Assembly: GCA_013151865.1 (NCBI GenBank)
Contig: JAADHN010000005.1
Coordinates: 1 to 58,352 of the forward strand
Origin: Kiritimatiellota bacterium
GTDB lineage: Bacteria; Verrucomicrobiota; Lentisphaeria; Oligosphaerales; JAADHN01
Length of the DNA: 58,352 nt
Reading direction: 5' to 3'
In this document: positions 26,878 through 36,632 of the stretch, piece by piece
Layout of the letters: every line of letters starts with the position of its first letter
How positions within the stretch are numbered: position 1 is the first letter of the stretch
Program-made: the position numbers and the translations under genes
The notes under the pieces: generated by a model
What the model saw: only the letters and a program-made list of their open reading frames with translations
The model's database searches: none
What the model was told of the DNA's origin: nothing

Positions 26878-28713
26878 ATGAAGTCTCTCATTTCTTCGGC
26901 ACTCTTGTGCGTGGCACTCGCCGCTCTCTCGACAACCGTCGCGGCCGATGTTGCGGGAGAGAAACTCCTGGCCGAGACCGACGTCTGCCGGGTCTGGCTG
27001 CTGTACCCAGTCGAAAAAGTCCGGAAGCAGGACCTTCTCGGGACCGAGACCCGGATCGACGGCGTGGTTCTGTCCGCAGCCCGCGGCGAATCCGAGCCGT
27101 TCATCCTGGTGGTCCGCCCGCGGGGGAAACGTCCGGTCATGGATCTGCGTTTCGATCTGCCGGTTTTCAAGACCGAATCGACTGCAACCGCCGAGCCGGA
27201 GTCGACGCCGGGCCTCGATTGCCGCCGCATCGGCTACGTCCAGGTGGACAGCCCCAGCGGGACCAGCGTCCTGCAGGAAGTGGGGGAACGATATCTGGCC
27301 ACGGCCGTGCCGTTCGGCTCGACCGGCCTCACCGGCGCCCTCCCGGACCGCTTGCTGCCGGAACCGCTCAGCAATGCCATGCCGGGAGAGAACACCCAGT
27401 TCTGGTTCACCATACGCGTGCCACGCCGAGTCGCACCGGGGAATTGGCGGGGCGTTCTCCTGTTGCGGATGCGGACCGGACAACCGATTTCGATCCCGAT
27501 CCGTCTCCGGGTGCGGCCATTCGCCCTGCCCCGAAGAGGCGGGCTGAAGAACACCACCTGCTGGAGCCCTCAATACCTCGCCGACGCGTGGAACGAAGAG
27601 AGGCTCCGCGCCTTCTACCGCGACTTGGCTGCGGCCCGCCAGGCCACGGATCCGATCCTGCCGTTGCCCGGTCTGAAAATCGCTCCGGACGGCGACGTCG
27701 AGATCGAAACCGCGGCCTACGAGAAAATGCTCGATTATTGTCTGAATGAACTGGGCATGACGCACGCCTTCTTCCCGCGCGTGGGCGGCGCCTGGTACAC
27801 CAACGTCTATTTCCTCTGGCACACGCCGGCGGTACTCCGGCAACGTTGGTACGGCATCTCCATATTCCAAGACGATCTGAACTTGACCGTGGCCTTCAAG
27901 AAGACGTTCGGGGCCTATGTGCAAAAAATGGCGGCCGTCTTTCGGCGCCTGCACTGCCGCAACCGCATCTATATGGCAACCATGGATGAGCCGCAAACCG
28001 CGGCCGACCTGACCGCTGTACGGCGCTTCGCCGACTTCGTTAAGACGATTGCCCCGAAAGTGCGCCTCTTCTGCACCACCTATCCGCGGCCCGAACTCGC
28101 CGGCGTCATCGACGCGTGGTGCCCTCAACGGTACGATGGGGACGAGTTCCGCCCCAATCGAGCCGCCGGGGACGAACTGATGTTCTATAAGAACTGGATT
28201 CACCTGATCGACATGCCCATGGTGAATCCGCGCCTGTACGGTTGGATCGCCCGACGGATCGGCGCCACGGGTTGGCTGACGTATGCAGTCATGGGGCGGT
28301 GGGACCGGGCCTGGGACGAACCCTACGCCATCTACCCCAACACCGGCATCAAGGCGTGGGGACTCGGCCTGTGGTGGTATCCCGCGCTTCTGCGTCCTGA
28401 AATCATCCATTCCGTGCGCTGGGAAATGATGCGAGAAGGCGCCGAGGATTACGAATACCTGCGCCTGCTCCAAGATCGACTCGACACTCTGCCCGCCGAA
28501 CGCAGGGACGCCGTGGCAGCCCGCCGGGCCCGAGCTTTCTTGCAGTCCGCGCTCAAACAAGTCATCCGCTTGCCGAGTGTCTTCCCGGACGGCGGTGGAG
28601 GCAACGACACGCCCCGCCCCGCCTATACCCGGTCGAACCGTGTCGTGGGCCGGCTTCGCGACCAGGCCGCGCATTGGATCGAGGCACTTGCACCCGCGCC
28701 GGCAGGGCCCTGA
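26878..28713 (+). CDS. Secreted DUF4091 domain protein
   Basis: This is a 611-residue exported protein with a clear signal peptide (MKSLISSALLCVALAALSTT, cut near AAA at about 23). The N-terminal half is beta-rich. The second half is a barrel-like region with an acidic motif MATMDEPQTAADL (about 362-374), and it ends in the DUF4091 signature WWYPALLR then IHSVRWEMMREGAEDYEYL (about 520). It lacks the CBM9-like and LamG modules of the DUF4091 protein at 1258-5064. Activity is presumed glycan-related but not established for the family. It follows the efflux operon by 125 bp and may have its own promoter. Confidence 0.85.
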   Translation: MKSLISSALLCVALAALSTTVAADVAGEKLLAETDVCRVWLLYPVEKVRKQDLLGTETRIDGVVLSAARGESEPFILVVRPRGKRPVMDLRFDLPVFKTESTATAEPESTPGLDCRRIGYVQVDSPSGTSVLQEVGERYLATAVPFGSTGLTGALPDRLLPEPLSNAMPGENTQFWFTIRVPRRVAPGNWRGVLLLRMRTGQPISIPIRLRVRPFALPRRGGLKNTTCWSPQYLADAWNEERLRAFYRDLAAARQATDPILPLPGLKIAPDGDVEIETAAYEKMLDYCLNELGMTHAFFPRVGGAWYTNVYFLWHTPAVLRQRWYGISIFQDDLNLTVAFKKTFGAYVQKMAAVFRRLHCRNRIYMATMDEPQTAADLTAVRRFADFVKTIAPKVRLFCTTYPRPELAGVIDAWCPQRYDGDEFRPNRAAGDELMFYKNWIHLIDMPMVNPRLYGWIARRIGATGWLTYAVMGRWDRAWDEPYAIYPNTGIKAWGLGLWWYPALLRPEIIHSVRWEMMREGAEDYEYLRLLQDRLDTLPAERRDAVAARRARAFLQSALKQVIRLPSVFPDGGGGNDTPRPAYTRSNRVVGRLRDQAAHWIEALAPAPAGP

Positions 28714-28753
28714 GGGCTTGCCATTGGCCTTGTCCCAACTAAAGTAATCACAC

Positions 28754-28791
28754 GTCCGGAGATCCTCGCGGACAGAACCGACGATCCGGAC
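28754..28791. promoter_or_regulatory. Imperfect inverted repeat upstream of the ArsR gene
   Basis: GTCCGGAGATC (28754-28764) and GATCCGGAC (28783-28791) are inverted copies apart from a 2-nt insertion. The position, 70-105 bp upstream of an ArsR-type start codon, is what an autoregulatory operator would occupy. ArsR operators are usually 12-2-12 palindromes, so the fit is only partial. Confidence 0.25.
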
Positions 28792-28796
28792 CGGAC

Positions 28797-28827
28797 GGAG
28801 GGGGGCGTTTCTCGACCCCCCCTCTCC
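28797..28827 (+). other. GC-rich hairpin in the ArsR leader
   Basis: A 9-bp stem (G-rich arm 28797-28805, C-rich arm 28819-28827, one G-U pair) encloses a 13-nt loop. No U-tract follows. It ends 31 bp before the ArsR-type start, so it may affect leader structure or reflect the end of the upstream transcript. Confidence 0.35.
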
Positions 28828-28858
28828 AAAACGCCTGCCTGGAGCAGGACTCGATCGC

Positions 28859-29221
28859 ATGGATATCGCTACCCACAACCGATTGGACGCCCGGGCCAAG
28901 GTCCTCAAAGCCCTGGCCCACCCGAGCCGACTCTTCATCATCGAAGAATTGGCCAAAGGGGAGCGTTGTGTCTGCGAATTGACAGACCTGATCGGCGCCG
29001 ACACATCCACCATATCCAAGCACCTTTCGCTGATGAAGAACGCAGGCCTGATCCTGGACGACAAGCGCGGCCTGAAGGTATACTACCGACTACGCACCGC
29101 CTGCGTGCTCAATTTTCTGGACTGTGTCGAGGCCGTACTCCACGCTTCACTGAACGAGCAGATCGCCGCGGTGCGCTGCACCAGCGAACGGGACTGCTCC
29201 CCTCCCGCCCCCGGTAGGTGA
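28859..29221 (+). CDS. ArsR/SmtB-family transcriptional regulator
   Basis: This is a 120-residue winged-helix repressor. ALAHPSRLFIIEELAKGERCVCEL at the start of the fold contains the ArsR-type CVC metal/metalloid-binding pair (about residues 40-42). The recognition helix region DTSTISKHLSLMKNAGLI and the wing GLKVYYRL follow. The CVC motif in the DNA-binding helix suggests As(III)-like thiol sensing, but related proteins without metal function keep the motif too. No arsenic-resistance gene is adjacent; the next gene (sigma-54 activator) lies 300 bp away. The start is supported by GGAGCAGGA about 9 bp upstream. Confidence 0.92.
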   Translation: MDIATHNRLDARAKVLKALAHPSRLFIIEELAKGERCVCELTDLIGADTSTISKHLSLMKNAGLILDDKRGLKVYYRLRTACVLNFLDCVEAVLHASLNEQIAAVRCTSERDCSPPAPGR

Positions 29222-29519
29222 CTTCGTTTGCGGGGAGACATGTCCGCCCCGCAGGCTTCTCCGGAGACCTGGCCGCCGAGAGAGAGGGCCTGCTTGAACC
29301 GGAGACCGGATACGGACGGGACCGGCAGCCTGTCTCCGGCGATTGTCCGGAGCTGTTTGAGGAGCCGGCCAGCCGACTGCGGTAAGATGCCGAACTCTCA
29401 GGCATCGAATCGGATAGAGCTGTCGGCTCGCCAACCCCTGCGGTTTGTGAATCGATCCGGCAGATTCGCCTCCGTTCACAATCATTTCGAGACGATCAAT
29501 ACTTGGTTGGACCGTCCCT

Positions 29520-31088
29520 ATGCCGCTCTTTTCTGAACCTCGGGACCGATTTCTCGCGCGCCTGACCGCCGCGGTGCGCGAACCGGCTGCCGATGGGATC
29601 GGCGTATTCGACCTGGTGGCCGGAGCCGCCGTGGAACACTTGTACTGCCGGTACGTGGGCCTGGCTCTCGTGGCGCCCCGAGGTCATGTGGTCACCCAGT
29701 TTCGACACCGGGGCCGTCCTTTGGGCGGCACGGGTCCGGAAACCCTCCTCCGGGAACGGGTCCGGGCTTGGCGCACCGGCGCACCGCGCCGCTGGGACCG
29801 GGAGAACACGGCATCGGTGTGGAGCATCTGGCCCCTGCTGCGAGACCGGGACTTGCTCGGGGCCTTCGCCGTACAGTGGCCCCGAACCTACGGGCCGGAC
29901 CCGCAGGCCGCCCCGGCCTTTCGGTCCGTACTCGATTTGGCCGCGTCCCTGATCGTCCGCAGCCTGACCATTGAAGAACTCCGGCGGCTGCACGAGGAAC
30001 TCTTGGACGAAAACGAATACCTGCGCGAAGAGGTCAAACTCCGCTTTCATCCGGAGAACATCGTCTGGGTCAGCGGGGCCATGGAAGAGGTGGTGCAGAC
30101 GGCGCGGCGCTTGGCCCCGACCACCGCCACAGTGTTGATCGAAGGCGAAACAGGTACGGGAAAAGAACTGCTCGCGCACCTCATCCACGAGCACAGTTCC
30201 AGGGCGAGCGGCCCGTTTATTCGGGTGAATTGCGCGGCGCTGCCCGAATCCTTGCTCGAATCGGAGTTGTTCGGTCACGTTCGAGGCGCCTTCACCGGGG
30301 CCACCAGCGACAGAAAAGGCCGTTTCGAGGCCGCCGACGGCGGCACGATCTTCCTGGACGAAATCGGCGATGTAAGTCGCAAACTGCAGGTCCGCCTGTT
30401 GCGTGTGCTCCAGGAACGGGAAATCGAACGGGTCGGCGACCATCGACCGCGGCGATTGGACGTCAGGGTCATCGCCGCGACCAATCGCAGCCTGGAAGAA
30501 GAAGTCGCTGCGGGCCGTTTCCGGGACGATCTGTACTACCGCCTGAACGTGACCTACCTGCGCATCCCCCCCCTGCGGGAACGTCCCGAGGACATCCTGC
30601 CTTTGGCCGAATACTTCCTGGATCGCTACAGCCGGGAGAACTTCAAGCAGGTGGAGAGCATTTCACCGGTGGTTGTCGACCTGCTCAGGGCCTACCATTG
30701 GCCGGGAAATGTTCGGGAATTGCAGAACTGCATGGAGAAAGCCGTGATCCTCGCGCCGGGGCGGGCCCTCATCCCGGAACTCCTCCCCAGCGCCGTGACA
30801 GCGGCCACGGCCCAGGCCCACCGCGTGGCCGCACCGGGCAAAGACGTGGCGCCCGACGCCGCTCTGGCCACCCTCGTGCACGAGTGGGTCACCGCGAGGC
30901 CCGGCCTCCCCCGGGGAGAAGTCTATCGGCGGATCGTGACCGCAGTCGAACGCCCTCTGCTGGCCGCGGCACTCGAACTCTCTCGGGGAAATCAGCTCGA
31001 AGCCAGCCGCATCCTGGGAATCAACCGCAACACCCTTCGAAAAAAACTCCGCCAGCACCGTGTCGACCCCCGCGGCCGACGCCGATAG
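29520..31088 (+). CDS. NtrC-family sigma-54-dependent activator with GAF-like sensor
   Basis: This is a 522-residue enhancer-binding protein. The N-terminal 160 residues look like a GAF/sensor domain, not a phosphorylatable receiver. The AAA+ domain has Walker A GETGTGKE (about 209), the sigma-54 contact loop GAFTGA (about 256) and Walker [12 protein letters not shown] Fis-type helix-turn-helix ends the protein ([21 protein letters not shown]). It therefore activates RpoN-dependent promoters in response to a small-molecule or redox cue. No convincing -24/-12 promoter was spotted upstream of the nearby genes, so the target is unknown. It converges on the E1 genes downstream. Confidence 0.93.
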   Translation: MPLFSEPRDRFLARLTAAVREPAADGIGVFDLVAGAAVEHLYCRYVGLALVAPRGHVVTQFRHRGRPLGGTGPETLLRERVRAWRTGAPRRWDRENTASVWSIWPLLRDRDLLGAFAVQWPRTYGPDPQAAPAFRSVLDLAASLIVRSLTIEELRRLHEELLDENEYLREEVKLRFHPENIVWVSGAMEEVVQTARRLAPTTATVLIEGETGTGKELLAHLIHEHSSRASGPFIRVNCAALPESLLESELFGHVRGAFTGATSDRKGRFEAADGGTIFLDEIGDVSRKLQVRLLRVLQEREIERVGDHRPRRLDVRVIAATNRSLEEEVAAGRFRDDLYYRLNVTYLRIPPLRERPEDILPLAEYFLDRYSRENFKQVESISPVVVDLLRAYHWPGNVRELQNCMEKAVILAPGRALIPELLPSAVTAATAQAHRVAAPGKDVAPDAALATLVHEWVTARPGLPRGEVYRRIVTAVERPLLAAALELSRGNQLEASRILGINRNTLRKKLRQHRVDPRGRRR

Positions 31089-31151
31089 GCCCTGAACCGA
31101 CAGCACACAACCCCACTCCTTCGGAGACCGGCCCTCGTCCCCGCGGCCGCC

Positions 31152-32153
31152 TCACCATGCCATGAGTTCATGGACCCCGCGGACAATGTCGGGAATTCCA
31201 GGCAGGACGATCTTCTCCAAATCCATAGACGAAGGTATGGGGGTGTCGGCGGCAGCCACCCGCAACACGGGCGCCTCGAGAACATCGAGGCATTCCGCGG
31301 CGATCCGGGCCGCGACCTCGGCCCCCACACCGCCGGTGCGGCAGGCCTCTTCCACAATCAGCACCCGCCCCGTCCGCCGTACCGACTCGAAAACCGTATC
31401 CGTATCAAGGGGTTGGAGGGACACCAAATCCACCACCTCGATGTCCGCACCTCCCTCCGCCGCGAATCCCTTCTTTACTTCGAGAGCGAGCGGGACCATT
31501 GCGGAATACGCGATAAGCGTCAGGTCCGATCCAGGTGCCGCGATTTCCGCACACTCGAGAGGCTGGACGAAGTCCGGGCCGGACACGGGTCCGCGCCGGG
31601 GGTACAGTCGCTTGTTCTCGATGAAAACCACCGGGTTGGGATCGCGGATGGCACTCTTGAGAAGTGCCTTCGCCGCAGCCGGTGTGGCGGGCGCCACTAC
31701 CTTGATCCCCGGGATCCCGACCAAGAGGTTGGTCAACATCTGGGAGTGGCTCGGTCCGTAGCCGCCCTTGGCGCCGCCGGGGGTGCGCAGCACCATGGGG
31801 ACCGTCACCTGGCCATTGTACATGTAGTGCAATTTGCCTGCGGAATTGAGGATCTGATCGAGGGTCAAAGCGATGAAGTCCATAAACATGATTTCCACCA
31901 CGGGCCGCAGGCCGAGCGTGGCCGCTCCCACGGCCATACCGACCACGCTGTTCTCGGAGATGGGCGTCTCCCACAGACGCTCGGGCCCGTACTTCTGAAA
32001 AAGTCCGCGAGTCACGCCGAACGCACCGCCGTACACGCCGATATCTTCGCCCAGCAAAACCACCGCCGGATCCCGGGCGAGTTCTTCGTCCAGGGCCTCG
32101 TTGACCGCGGCCGAGTAGTAAGTTTCGTGAGTTGGGTCGGGGAGTTCAGGCAT
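31152..32153 (-). CDS. 2-oxoacid (pyruvate-type) dehydrogenase E1 component, beta subunit
   Basis: This is a 333-residue transketolase-like subunit. LLGEDIGVYGGAFGVTRGL and the C-terminal EVVDLVSLQPLDTDTV are typical of PDH/acetoin/branched-chain E1 beta. With the alpha subunit it forms the ThDP-dependent decarboxylase that passes acyl groups to an E2 lipoyl protein. The ATG at 32153 follows GGAGGT at ideal spacing and overlaps the alpha gene by 8 bp. No E2 or E3 gene is present in the window, so the complex must be completed by genes elsewhere. The substrate (pyruvate, acetoin or 2-oxoacids) cannot be fixed from sequence. Confidence 0.93.
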   Translation of the reverse strand: MPELPDPTHETYYSAAVNEALDEELARDPAVVLLGEDIGVYGGAFGVTRGLFQKYGPERLWETPISENSVVGMAVGAATLGLRPVVEIMFMDFIALTLDQILNSAGKLHYMYNGQVTVPMVLRTPGGAKGGYGPSHSQMLTNLLVGIPGIKVVAPATPAAAKALLKSAIRDPNPVVFIENKRLYPRRGPVSGPDFVQPLECAEIAAPGSDLTLIAYSAMVPLALEVKKGFAAEGGADIEVVDLVSLQPLDTDTVFESVRRTGRVLIVEEACRTGGVGAEVAARIAAECLDVLEAPVLRVAAADTPIPSSMDLEKIVLPGIPDIVRGVHELMAW

Positions 32154-33108
32154 AAACACCTCCAAGCGCGCACCGGTCGTCGCCGGACGGGGCCGCCTGG
32201 GCTTCGGCAACCGCCTGTTCGACCTCGGCGTCCACCTCCGTACGAATCGACTCGAGCCGGTCCGGCGAAATGCCGAACTCCTCCCGGAGCCGCTTCCCGA
32301 GCAAGACGATGCAGTCCCGCTCTGCCCACCGGGCCTCTTCCTCGCGGCTGCGGTACACTCGTGGGTCGTTCTTCGAGTGCCCGCAGAACCGATAGGTCTC
32401 GAGTTCGAGCAACACCGGACCGGCCCCGGAGCGAACATGGGCGATGCATTCGGCGGCGACACGCCGAACCGCGAGAAGGTCCATGCCATCGGCGGTCACA
32501 CCGCGCATGGAATACGCCGCAGCCCGCTTGGCGATGGGAAGGCAGGATGTGGAGGCGGAGACGGGAACGCTCATTCCGTAGCGATTGTTCTCGCACACAT
32601 AGAGCACCGGCAGTTTCCACAGCGACGCAATGTTCAGCGACTCGTGAAACGTCCCCTGGTTCGCCGCACCATCGCCGAAAAACGCCAGGACAAGGCGAGA
32701 TTCCTTGCGGTACTTGAGCGCAAACGCCGCACCCGTGGCAACAGGAATACCCCCGCCGGTGATCCCGTTGGTTCCGAGAAACGAATGGTCCATGGCGCAC
32801 ATGTGCTGGGAACCGCCCCGGCCGCCACAATAGCCGATCGTTCGTCCCATCAGTTCGCCGAAAACACGGACAGGGTCCAAGCCCCGGGCCAAAAGGTGAC
32901 CGTGCCCCCGGTGATTGGAAACGATGTAGTCCGTGTCGGCCGCCGCGGAGATCACACCCACGGCGCAAGCCTCCTGACCGATACAGAAATGCGAGGTGCC
33001 GCCCAGCGCCCCACGCTCGAATAGGTCGCTCAACGTCTCCTCGAAGCGGCGAATGAGCAACATCTTGCGGAAACAATCGAGAAGAAGGTCTATCGGTTTC
33101 GGTTCCAT
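32146..33108 (-). CDS. 2-oxoacid (pyruvate-type) dehydrogenase E1 component, alpha subunit
   Basis: This is a 320-residue ThDP-binding subunit. The ThDP/Mg motif GDGAANQGTFHESLNIA ends with CENN (about 146-175), and the phosphorylation-loop-like region YRFCGHSKNDPRVYRSREE is typical of PDH E1 alpha. HFCIGQEACAVG near residue 40 is also conserved. The ATG at 33108 is chosen because the family begins LLLDCFRKMLLIRRFEE; the frame is open 57 codons further upstream without similarity. It is the first gene of a two-gene operon with the beta subunit. Confidence 0.94.
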   Translation of the reverse strand: MEPKPIDLLLDCFRKMLLIRRFEETLSDLFERGALGGTSHFCIGQEACAVGVISAAADTDYIVSNHRGHGHLLARGLDPVRVFGELMGRTIGYCGGRGGSQHMCAMDHSFLGTNGITGGGIPVATGAAFALKYRKESRLVLAFFGDGAANQGTFHESLNIASLWKLPVLYVCENNRYGMSVPVSASTSCLPIAKRAAAYSMRGVTADGMDLLAVRRVAAECIAHVRSGAGPVLLELETYRFCGHSKNDPRVYRSREEEARWAERDCIVLLGKRLREEFGISPDRLESIRTEVDAEVEQAVAEAQAAPSGDDRCALGGVYA

Positions 33109-33547
33109 GGGGCTGTCCGTTCCAAACCTATCGAGGACCTGCGGAGTTCCGCCCTCGAGAGGCCGTTTCTCGTCGTGGAATACGCTGCAAAGTCCCCGTC
33201 TCGGTCGAAAAGGGCCGGAATCAGCTGCGAACAAGTGCTCCGAAAACAGCCCACACAGTAGCATAACGTCCGGCATCATCCAATCATTGGCGTCATGGGG
33301 CCGACGGTCCGCAGCGACAAGTTCGACTTGCGTCCCCCCAATACCGTGCCATACCTGTTCGTTCTACAAGCAACGGCGGTGCCCGAGCCCCGGGGTATCG
33401 ACCAGACCCCACGCGATCGGCGTCCAGGCGCAACCCTTGCCGCGGGCGGCCGCGGCCCCGTCAAAGCCGGGGCCGGGCGCCGTTGCCGTGGCTCAGTATC
33501 CAGGGGTGTTTCCTGCCCCGAACGCGTTGTTGTCCCATTGGAGGCGT
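33109..33547. other. Intergenic region between divergent genes
   Basis: This 439 bp region separates the E1 alpha gene (- strand) and the glycosyltransferase gene (+ strand). It has no credible coding region; promoters for both must lie here, but I cannot point to convincing -35/-10 boxes. No repeat copies are seen. Confidence 0.4.
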
Positions 33548-34792
33548 ATGGAGTCGATCCTGCTCTATTTGACGGCACGCTACCCCGTGCACAGTGAAAC
33601 GTTCGTGCGGCAGGATATTGCGTTGCTGCGCGAACAGGGACTGCCGCTTCTGGTGGCGACGCTGGCCCCCGGCGACTGCCGCCCCAAACCCGAGTGGCCC
33701 AAAGCCGTATTGCTCGGGAATGCACTCGCGGCCGGAAATCCAACGGGGCAAGCGAACAAGATGGCCCGCGCCCTGCCGCCGTCCTGGCGTCGCCGAGTCG
33801 CAGTCTGGCGAAGACGGCACTCGCTGCAGGCCCTGATCGACTTGGTGCGCCGGCACGGTATCCGTCACATCCACGCGGAGTTCGCAGACATCGCCGCGGT
33901 CCTGGCGGCCGCGGCCTCGAGGCGTTTGGGACTCACGTATTCGGTCGGGGTCCACGCTCGGGACGCGTACGTGTTCCGGTACGACGTCGGGGGCGTGCTC
34001 GCACCGGCCCGGATGTTGACGGTCTGCAACCGGGCCGCCTTGGACCGGCTCCGGGAATTGTTCGCAGACCAACCCGGGGCGCCGCCGCTGCACGTGGCGC
34101 CGCATGGCGTGGTCTTGGACGACTGGCCGTTCGAGCCCCGAGTCCCGCGTCCGGGAGACACAGCACGCCCCTTCCGAGTATTGTTCGTTGGTCGGCTCGT
34201 CGAAAAGAAAGGACTGCCGGTACTGTTGCACGCCGCGGCACAGGCGATAGCGGATGGTTTTCCGGTGACGGTCGCCGTCATCGGTGCGGGCCCGCTGGAA
34301 CGAGCCTGGCGGACCGAAGCGGATCGGACCGTGGGGCAAGAACGCATCGAATGGCTCGGCCGGCTCTCTCGTGCGGACGTGCGGAAGTACATTCGGGACA
34401 GCGACTGCCTCGCAGTCCCGTCAATCGTAGCCTCGGACGGCGACCGGGACGGCATCCCGAACGTGATCATCGAGGCCATGGCCTCCGGAACACCGGTCGC
34501 GGCCGCCATGGTCGGGGGCATCCCCGAAGTGCTGAATGCCCGAACCGGCTGGCCGTTTCCTCCCGGAAACTCCGGTGCACTGGCCCCACTGTTCCAGGCA
34601 ATCCGGGAACAACCCGAGACCGTTCACACCAAACTCCGCGCTGCCCGGGAACGGGTTGAGGCCGAGTTCGACGCGCGCAAACTGGCACGCGCCCGAGCGG
34701 CGCTGTTTTGGAAAGCTCTCGCGGGATCTGGTCCGCCGCCGAACAACGCATCGCTTTCAACCCGATCCGACGAAAAAGGAAGCCCTGTATGA
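33548..34792 (+). CDS. Glycosyltransferase family 4 protein
   Basis: This is a GT-B fold sugar transferase of 414 residues. The C-terminal donor-binding half has RVLFVGRLVEKKGL (about 215), IGAGPLER, and the EX7E-type motif region IPNVIIEAMASGTPVAA with GGIPEVL (about 305-330). The N-terminal acceptor half begins LYLTARYPVHSETFVRQDI, typical of exopolysaccharide or colanic-acid type transferases. GGAGG precedes the ATG at 33548 at good spacing. The frame is open back to about 32996 but overlaps the E1 alpha gene there. The 3' end overlaps the MurJ-like gene by ATGA. Confidence 0.92.
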   Translation: MESILLYLTARYPVHSETFVRQDIALLREQGLPLLVATLAPGDCRPKPEWPKAVLLGNALAAGNPTGQANKMARALPPSWRRRVAVWRRRHSLQALIDLVRRHGIRHIHAEFADIAAVLAAAASRRLGLTYSVGVHARDAYVFRYDVGGVLAPARMLTVCNRAALDRLRELFADQPGAPPLHVAPHGVVLDDWPFEPRVPRPGDTARPFRVLFVGRLVEKKGLPVLLHAAAQAIADGFPVTVAVIGAGPLERAWRTEADRTVGQERIEWLGRLSRADVRKYIRDSDCLAVPSIVASDGDRDGIPNVIIEAMASGTPVAAAMVGGIPEVLNARTGWPFPPGNSGALAPLFQAIREQPETVHTKLRAARERVEAEFDARKLARARAALFWKALAGSGPPPNNASLSTRSDEKGSPV

Positions 34793-36492
34793 CCGCCCCC
34801 CTCCGCTCCGCCGCCGATGACGCCTTGCAGAAGGGGTCGATCGCCCGTCAAATCTTCTCGTCGCTTGCCATCGTGGCCGTATGCTGGATCTTCCTGCGGG
34901 TGGGCAGCCTCATCGTTTCGGTGGCCATCAGCCACACCTGGCATCCGAACGACCCGGTGGTCTCCGCCTACGCTTTCCTGTTCCGGCAGCTCATTATGGT
35001 CTTCCTATATCCCTCGGTCCTGAATGTATTTCGCCCCGCCTTCATCCCGCTATACAACGAAATCAAGAAAGCCGAAAGTCGGGAGGCGGCCCTCGTTTTC
35101 GCGGGCGGCGTGCTCGAGATCGGACTCTTGTTCACGCTGGCGGTATTTGGTGTCCTCTGGGCGTTTCCGGACGGGACCGTCAACTTCATGGCCCCCCATT
35201 TCACCCCGGAACAGCACGCGGCCAGTGTGCGAATGCTGCGGGAAATGGCCCCTGGGATCCTGTGCCTCCTGTGGGCGGAGATGTACCTGATTATCTTCCA
35301 TGCCGAAAAGAAGTTTGCTTTCCCGCACGGGGCCGAGGCCGTCCAGAAAATCGCCTGGGGCGTGGGGATTGTCGTGGCTGCCCGCGCGTTGGGCTGGCAG
35401 CATCGCGCCATCGGCCTGAGCTACTCGGCAGCCTGCCTGATCCAACTGGCCATCAACTCGTTCGGCATGGTCCGGACATTCGGCTGGCTGTTCAGGCGAG
35501 TCGGGTTGCGCTCCTGGGGCCGGCGCTGGGGCCTGCGGATCGGGACCCTCGCGCTGCCGTTGGTGGTCGGTGTTCTCGGGGCACGGCTCCGCGACCTGTT
35601 GACCCACTGGCTGCAGAGCAGTCTGGCCGCGGTCTCGTACGTCAGCGTCGAGTTCGCCCGGCAATTGACCAATCTGCCGGTGATCTTCCTCGGGACCATC
35701 GTCAGCATCGTCATGCTGCCGCACCTGGCGAGCATCCTGCACAGCAACGGCAGGGAGAGTCATCGGCAGACGGTCCAAGGCACGGTCGAGACCCTCTGCC
35801 TGTTGTCCATCCCGGTGATCGTCGGCGTGCTGGTGCTCGCACCCGAACTCATGGCCCTGGTCTTCATCCCACCCACATGGGGCGCCGCCGAATACGGACT
35901 CTGCGCCGAAGGCGCGCTCGCCATGCGAATGATCGCCCTCGGCTTCATGTTCGTCGTGGTCGAAAACATCCTCATGCCCGGCCTGTTCTCCATCCAAAGC
36001 ATGTGGTGGCCCACCCTTTGGGGTTTGGCCGCCAGCGTCTTCCAGATCCTCTGCCTGGTGGGACTGGCAGAGGCGGATCTGGCTCGCGACAGCCGAATCC
36101 TGCTGGCGGGCGTCGCCTTTGTCTATCCCCTCAGTCGCATCTTCAAGAACGGCGTGCTATTGATGGTTCTCCGGCGTAAAATCGGGCTTTTCCCCGGCAA
36201 AGACCTGCCGGTTTTCGCAGGAAAACTCCTGCTGGTGGGCGGTGCATCCTTCGGCGCCGCATTCGCGGTGCACCGGGCCTTCGGCCTGGTGTCCGGCGGC
36301 ATTCCAGTCGGCCGGAGCATGCTGGCCTACAAAGGACTGCTCGTACTGCAACTGGCCGTGCCGTCGGCGGTCATGGCCGTGGTTTTTGCGGGAATGGTTC
36401 TGCTGGTGGGATACCGGGCGCACCTGCTCGCCCTGATCAAAGCGGTCCGTGACCGCAAGGCCGCCCGGGGAACGCCGGCGGCGACTTCGTGA
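34789..36492 (+). CDS. MurJ/MviN-type lipid flippase
   Basis: This is a 567-residue polytopic inner-membrane protein of the MOP superfamily, with about 14 hydrophobic segments. It carries the MurJ-like FRPAFIPLYNEI near residue 80 and FARQLTNLPVIFLGTIVSIVM-like segments in the second half. MurJ flips lipid II for peptidoglycan; close relatives flip other lipid-linked glycans. The coupling to a glycosyltransferase gene (ATGA overlap) makes a role in exporting a surface-polysaccharide precursor as plausible as cell-wall synthesis. AAGGA lies upstream of the start. The protein is somewhat longer than E. coli MurJ (511). Confidence 0.85.
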   Translation: MTAPLRSAADDALQKGSIARQIFSSLAIVAVCWIFLRVGSLIVSVAISHTWHPNDPVVSAYAFLFRQLIMVFLYPSVLNVFRPAFIPLYNEIKKAESREAALVFAGGVLEIGLLFTLAVFGVLWAFPDGTVNFMAPHFTPEQHAASVRMLREMAPGILCLLWAEMYLIIFHAEKKFAFPHGAEAVQKIAWGVGIVVAARALGWQHRAIGLSYSAACLIQLAINSFGMVRTFGWLFRRVGLRSWGRRWGLRIGTLALPLVVGVLGARLRDLLTHWLQSSLAAVSYVSVEFARQLTNLPVIFLGTIVSIVMLPHLASILHSNGRESHRQTVQGTVETLCLLSIPVIVGVLVLAPELMALVFIPPTWGAAEYGLCAEGALAMRMIALGFMFVVVENILMPGLFSIQSMWWPTLWGLAASVFQILCLVGLAEADLARDSRILLAGVAFVYPLSRIFKNGVLLMVLRRKIGLFPGKDLPVFAGKLLLVGGASFGAAFAVHRAFGLVSGGIPVGRSMLAYKGLLVLQLAVPSAVMAVVFAGMVLLVGYRAHLLALIKAVRDRKAARGTPAATS

Positions 36493-36534
36493 TTCCCGCC
36501 CGGCAATCCCTGCTTTCCGCACGGCATCCCAGTG

Positions 36535-36588
36535 GCTGTAATCTGCTCAATCCATGGACGTCGTCGCCAGAGGGCGCAGTTCACTTGT
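36535..36588 (-). repeat. Intergenic repeat, truncated copy
   Basis: On the - strand this matches the right end of the intergenic repeat: GAACTGCGCCCTCTGGCGAC then GACGTCCATG, about 30 of 35 positions in the core compared with 47362-47390. The rest of the repeat is absent. It lies between the convergent MurJ-like and OPT-like genes. Confidence 0.5.
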
Positions 36589-36632
36589 GAGGAAGACAGT
36601 CCCCCCCGAAGCGGTCCGGCGCGACAAACTCA

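Noticed and set aside
28797-28827. Rho-independent terminator after the DUF4091 gene
   Set aside because: The hairpin is strong but is followed by AAAACG rather than a U-tract, so it is not called a terminator.
32154-32489. Upstream extension of the E1 beta gene
   Set aside because: It overlaps the E1 alpha gene in another frame; ATG 32153 has an ideal GGAGGT and starts the conserved domain.
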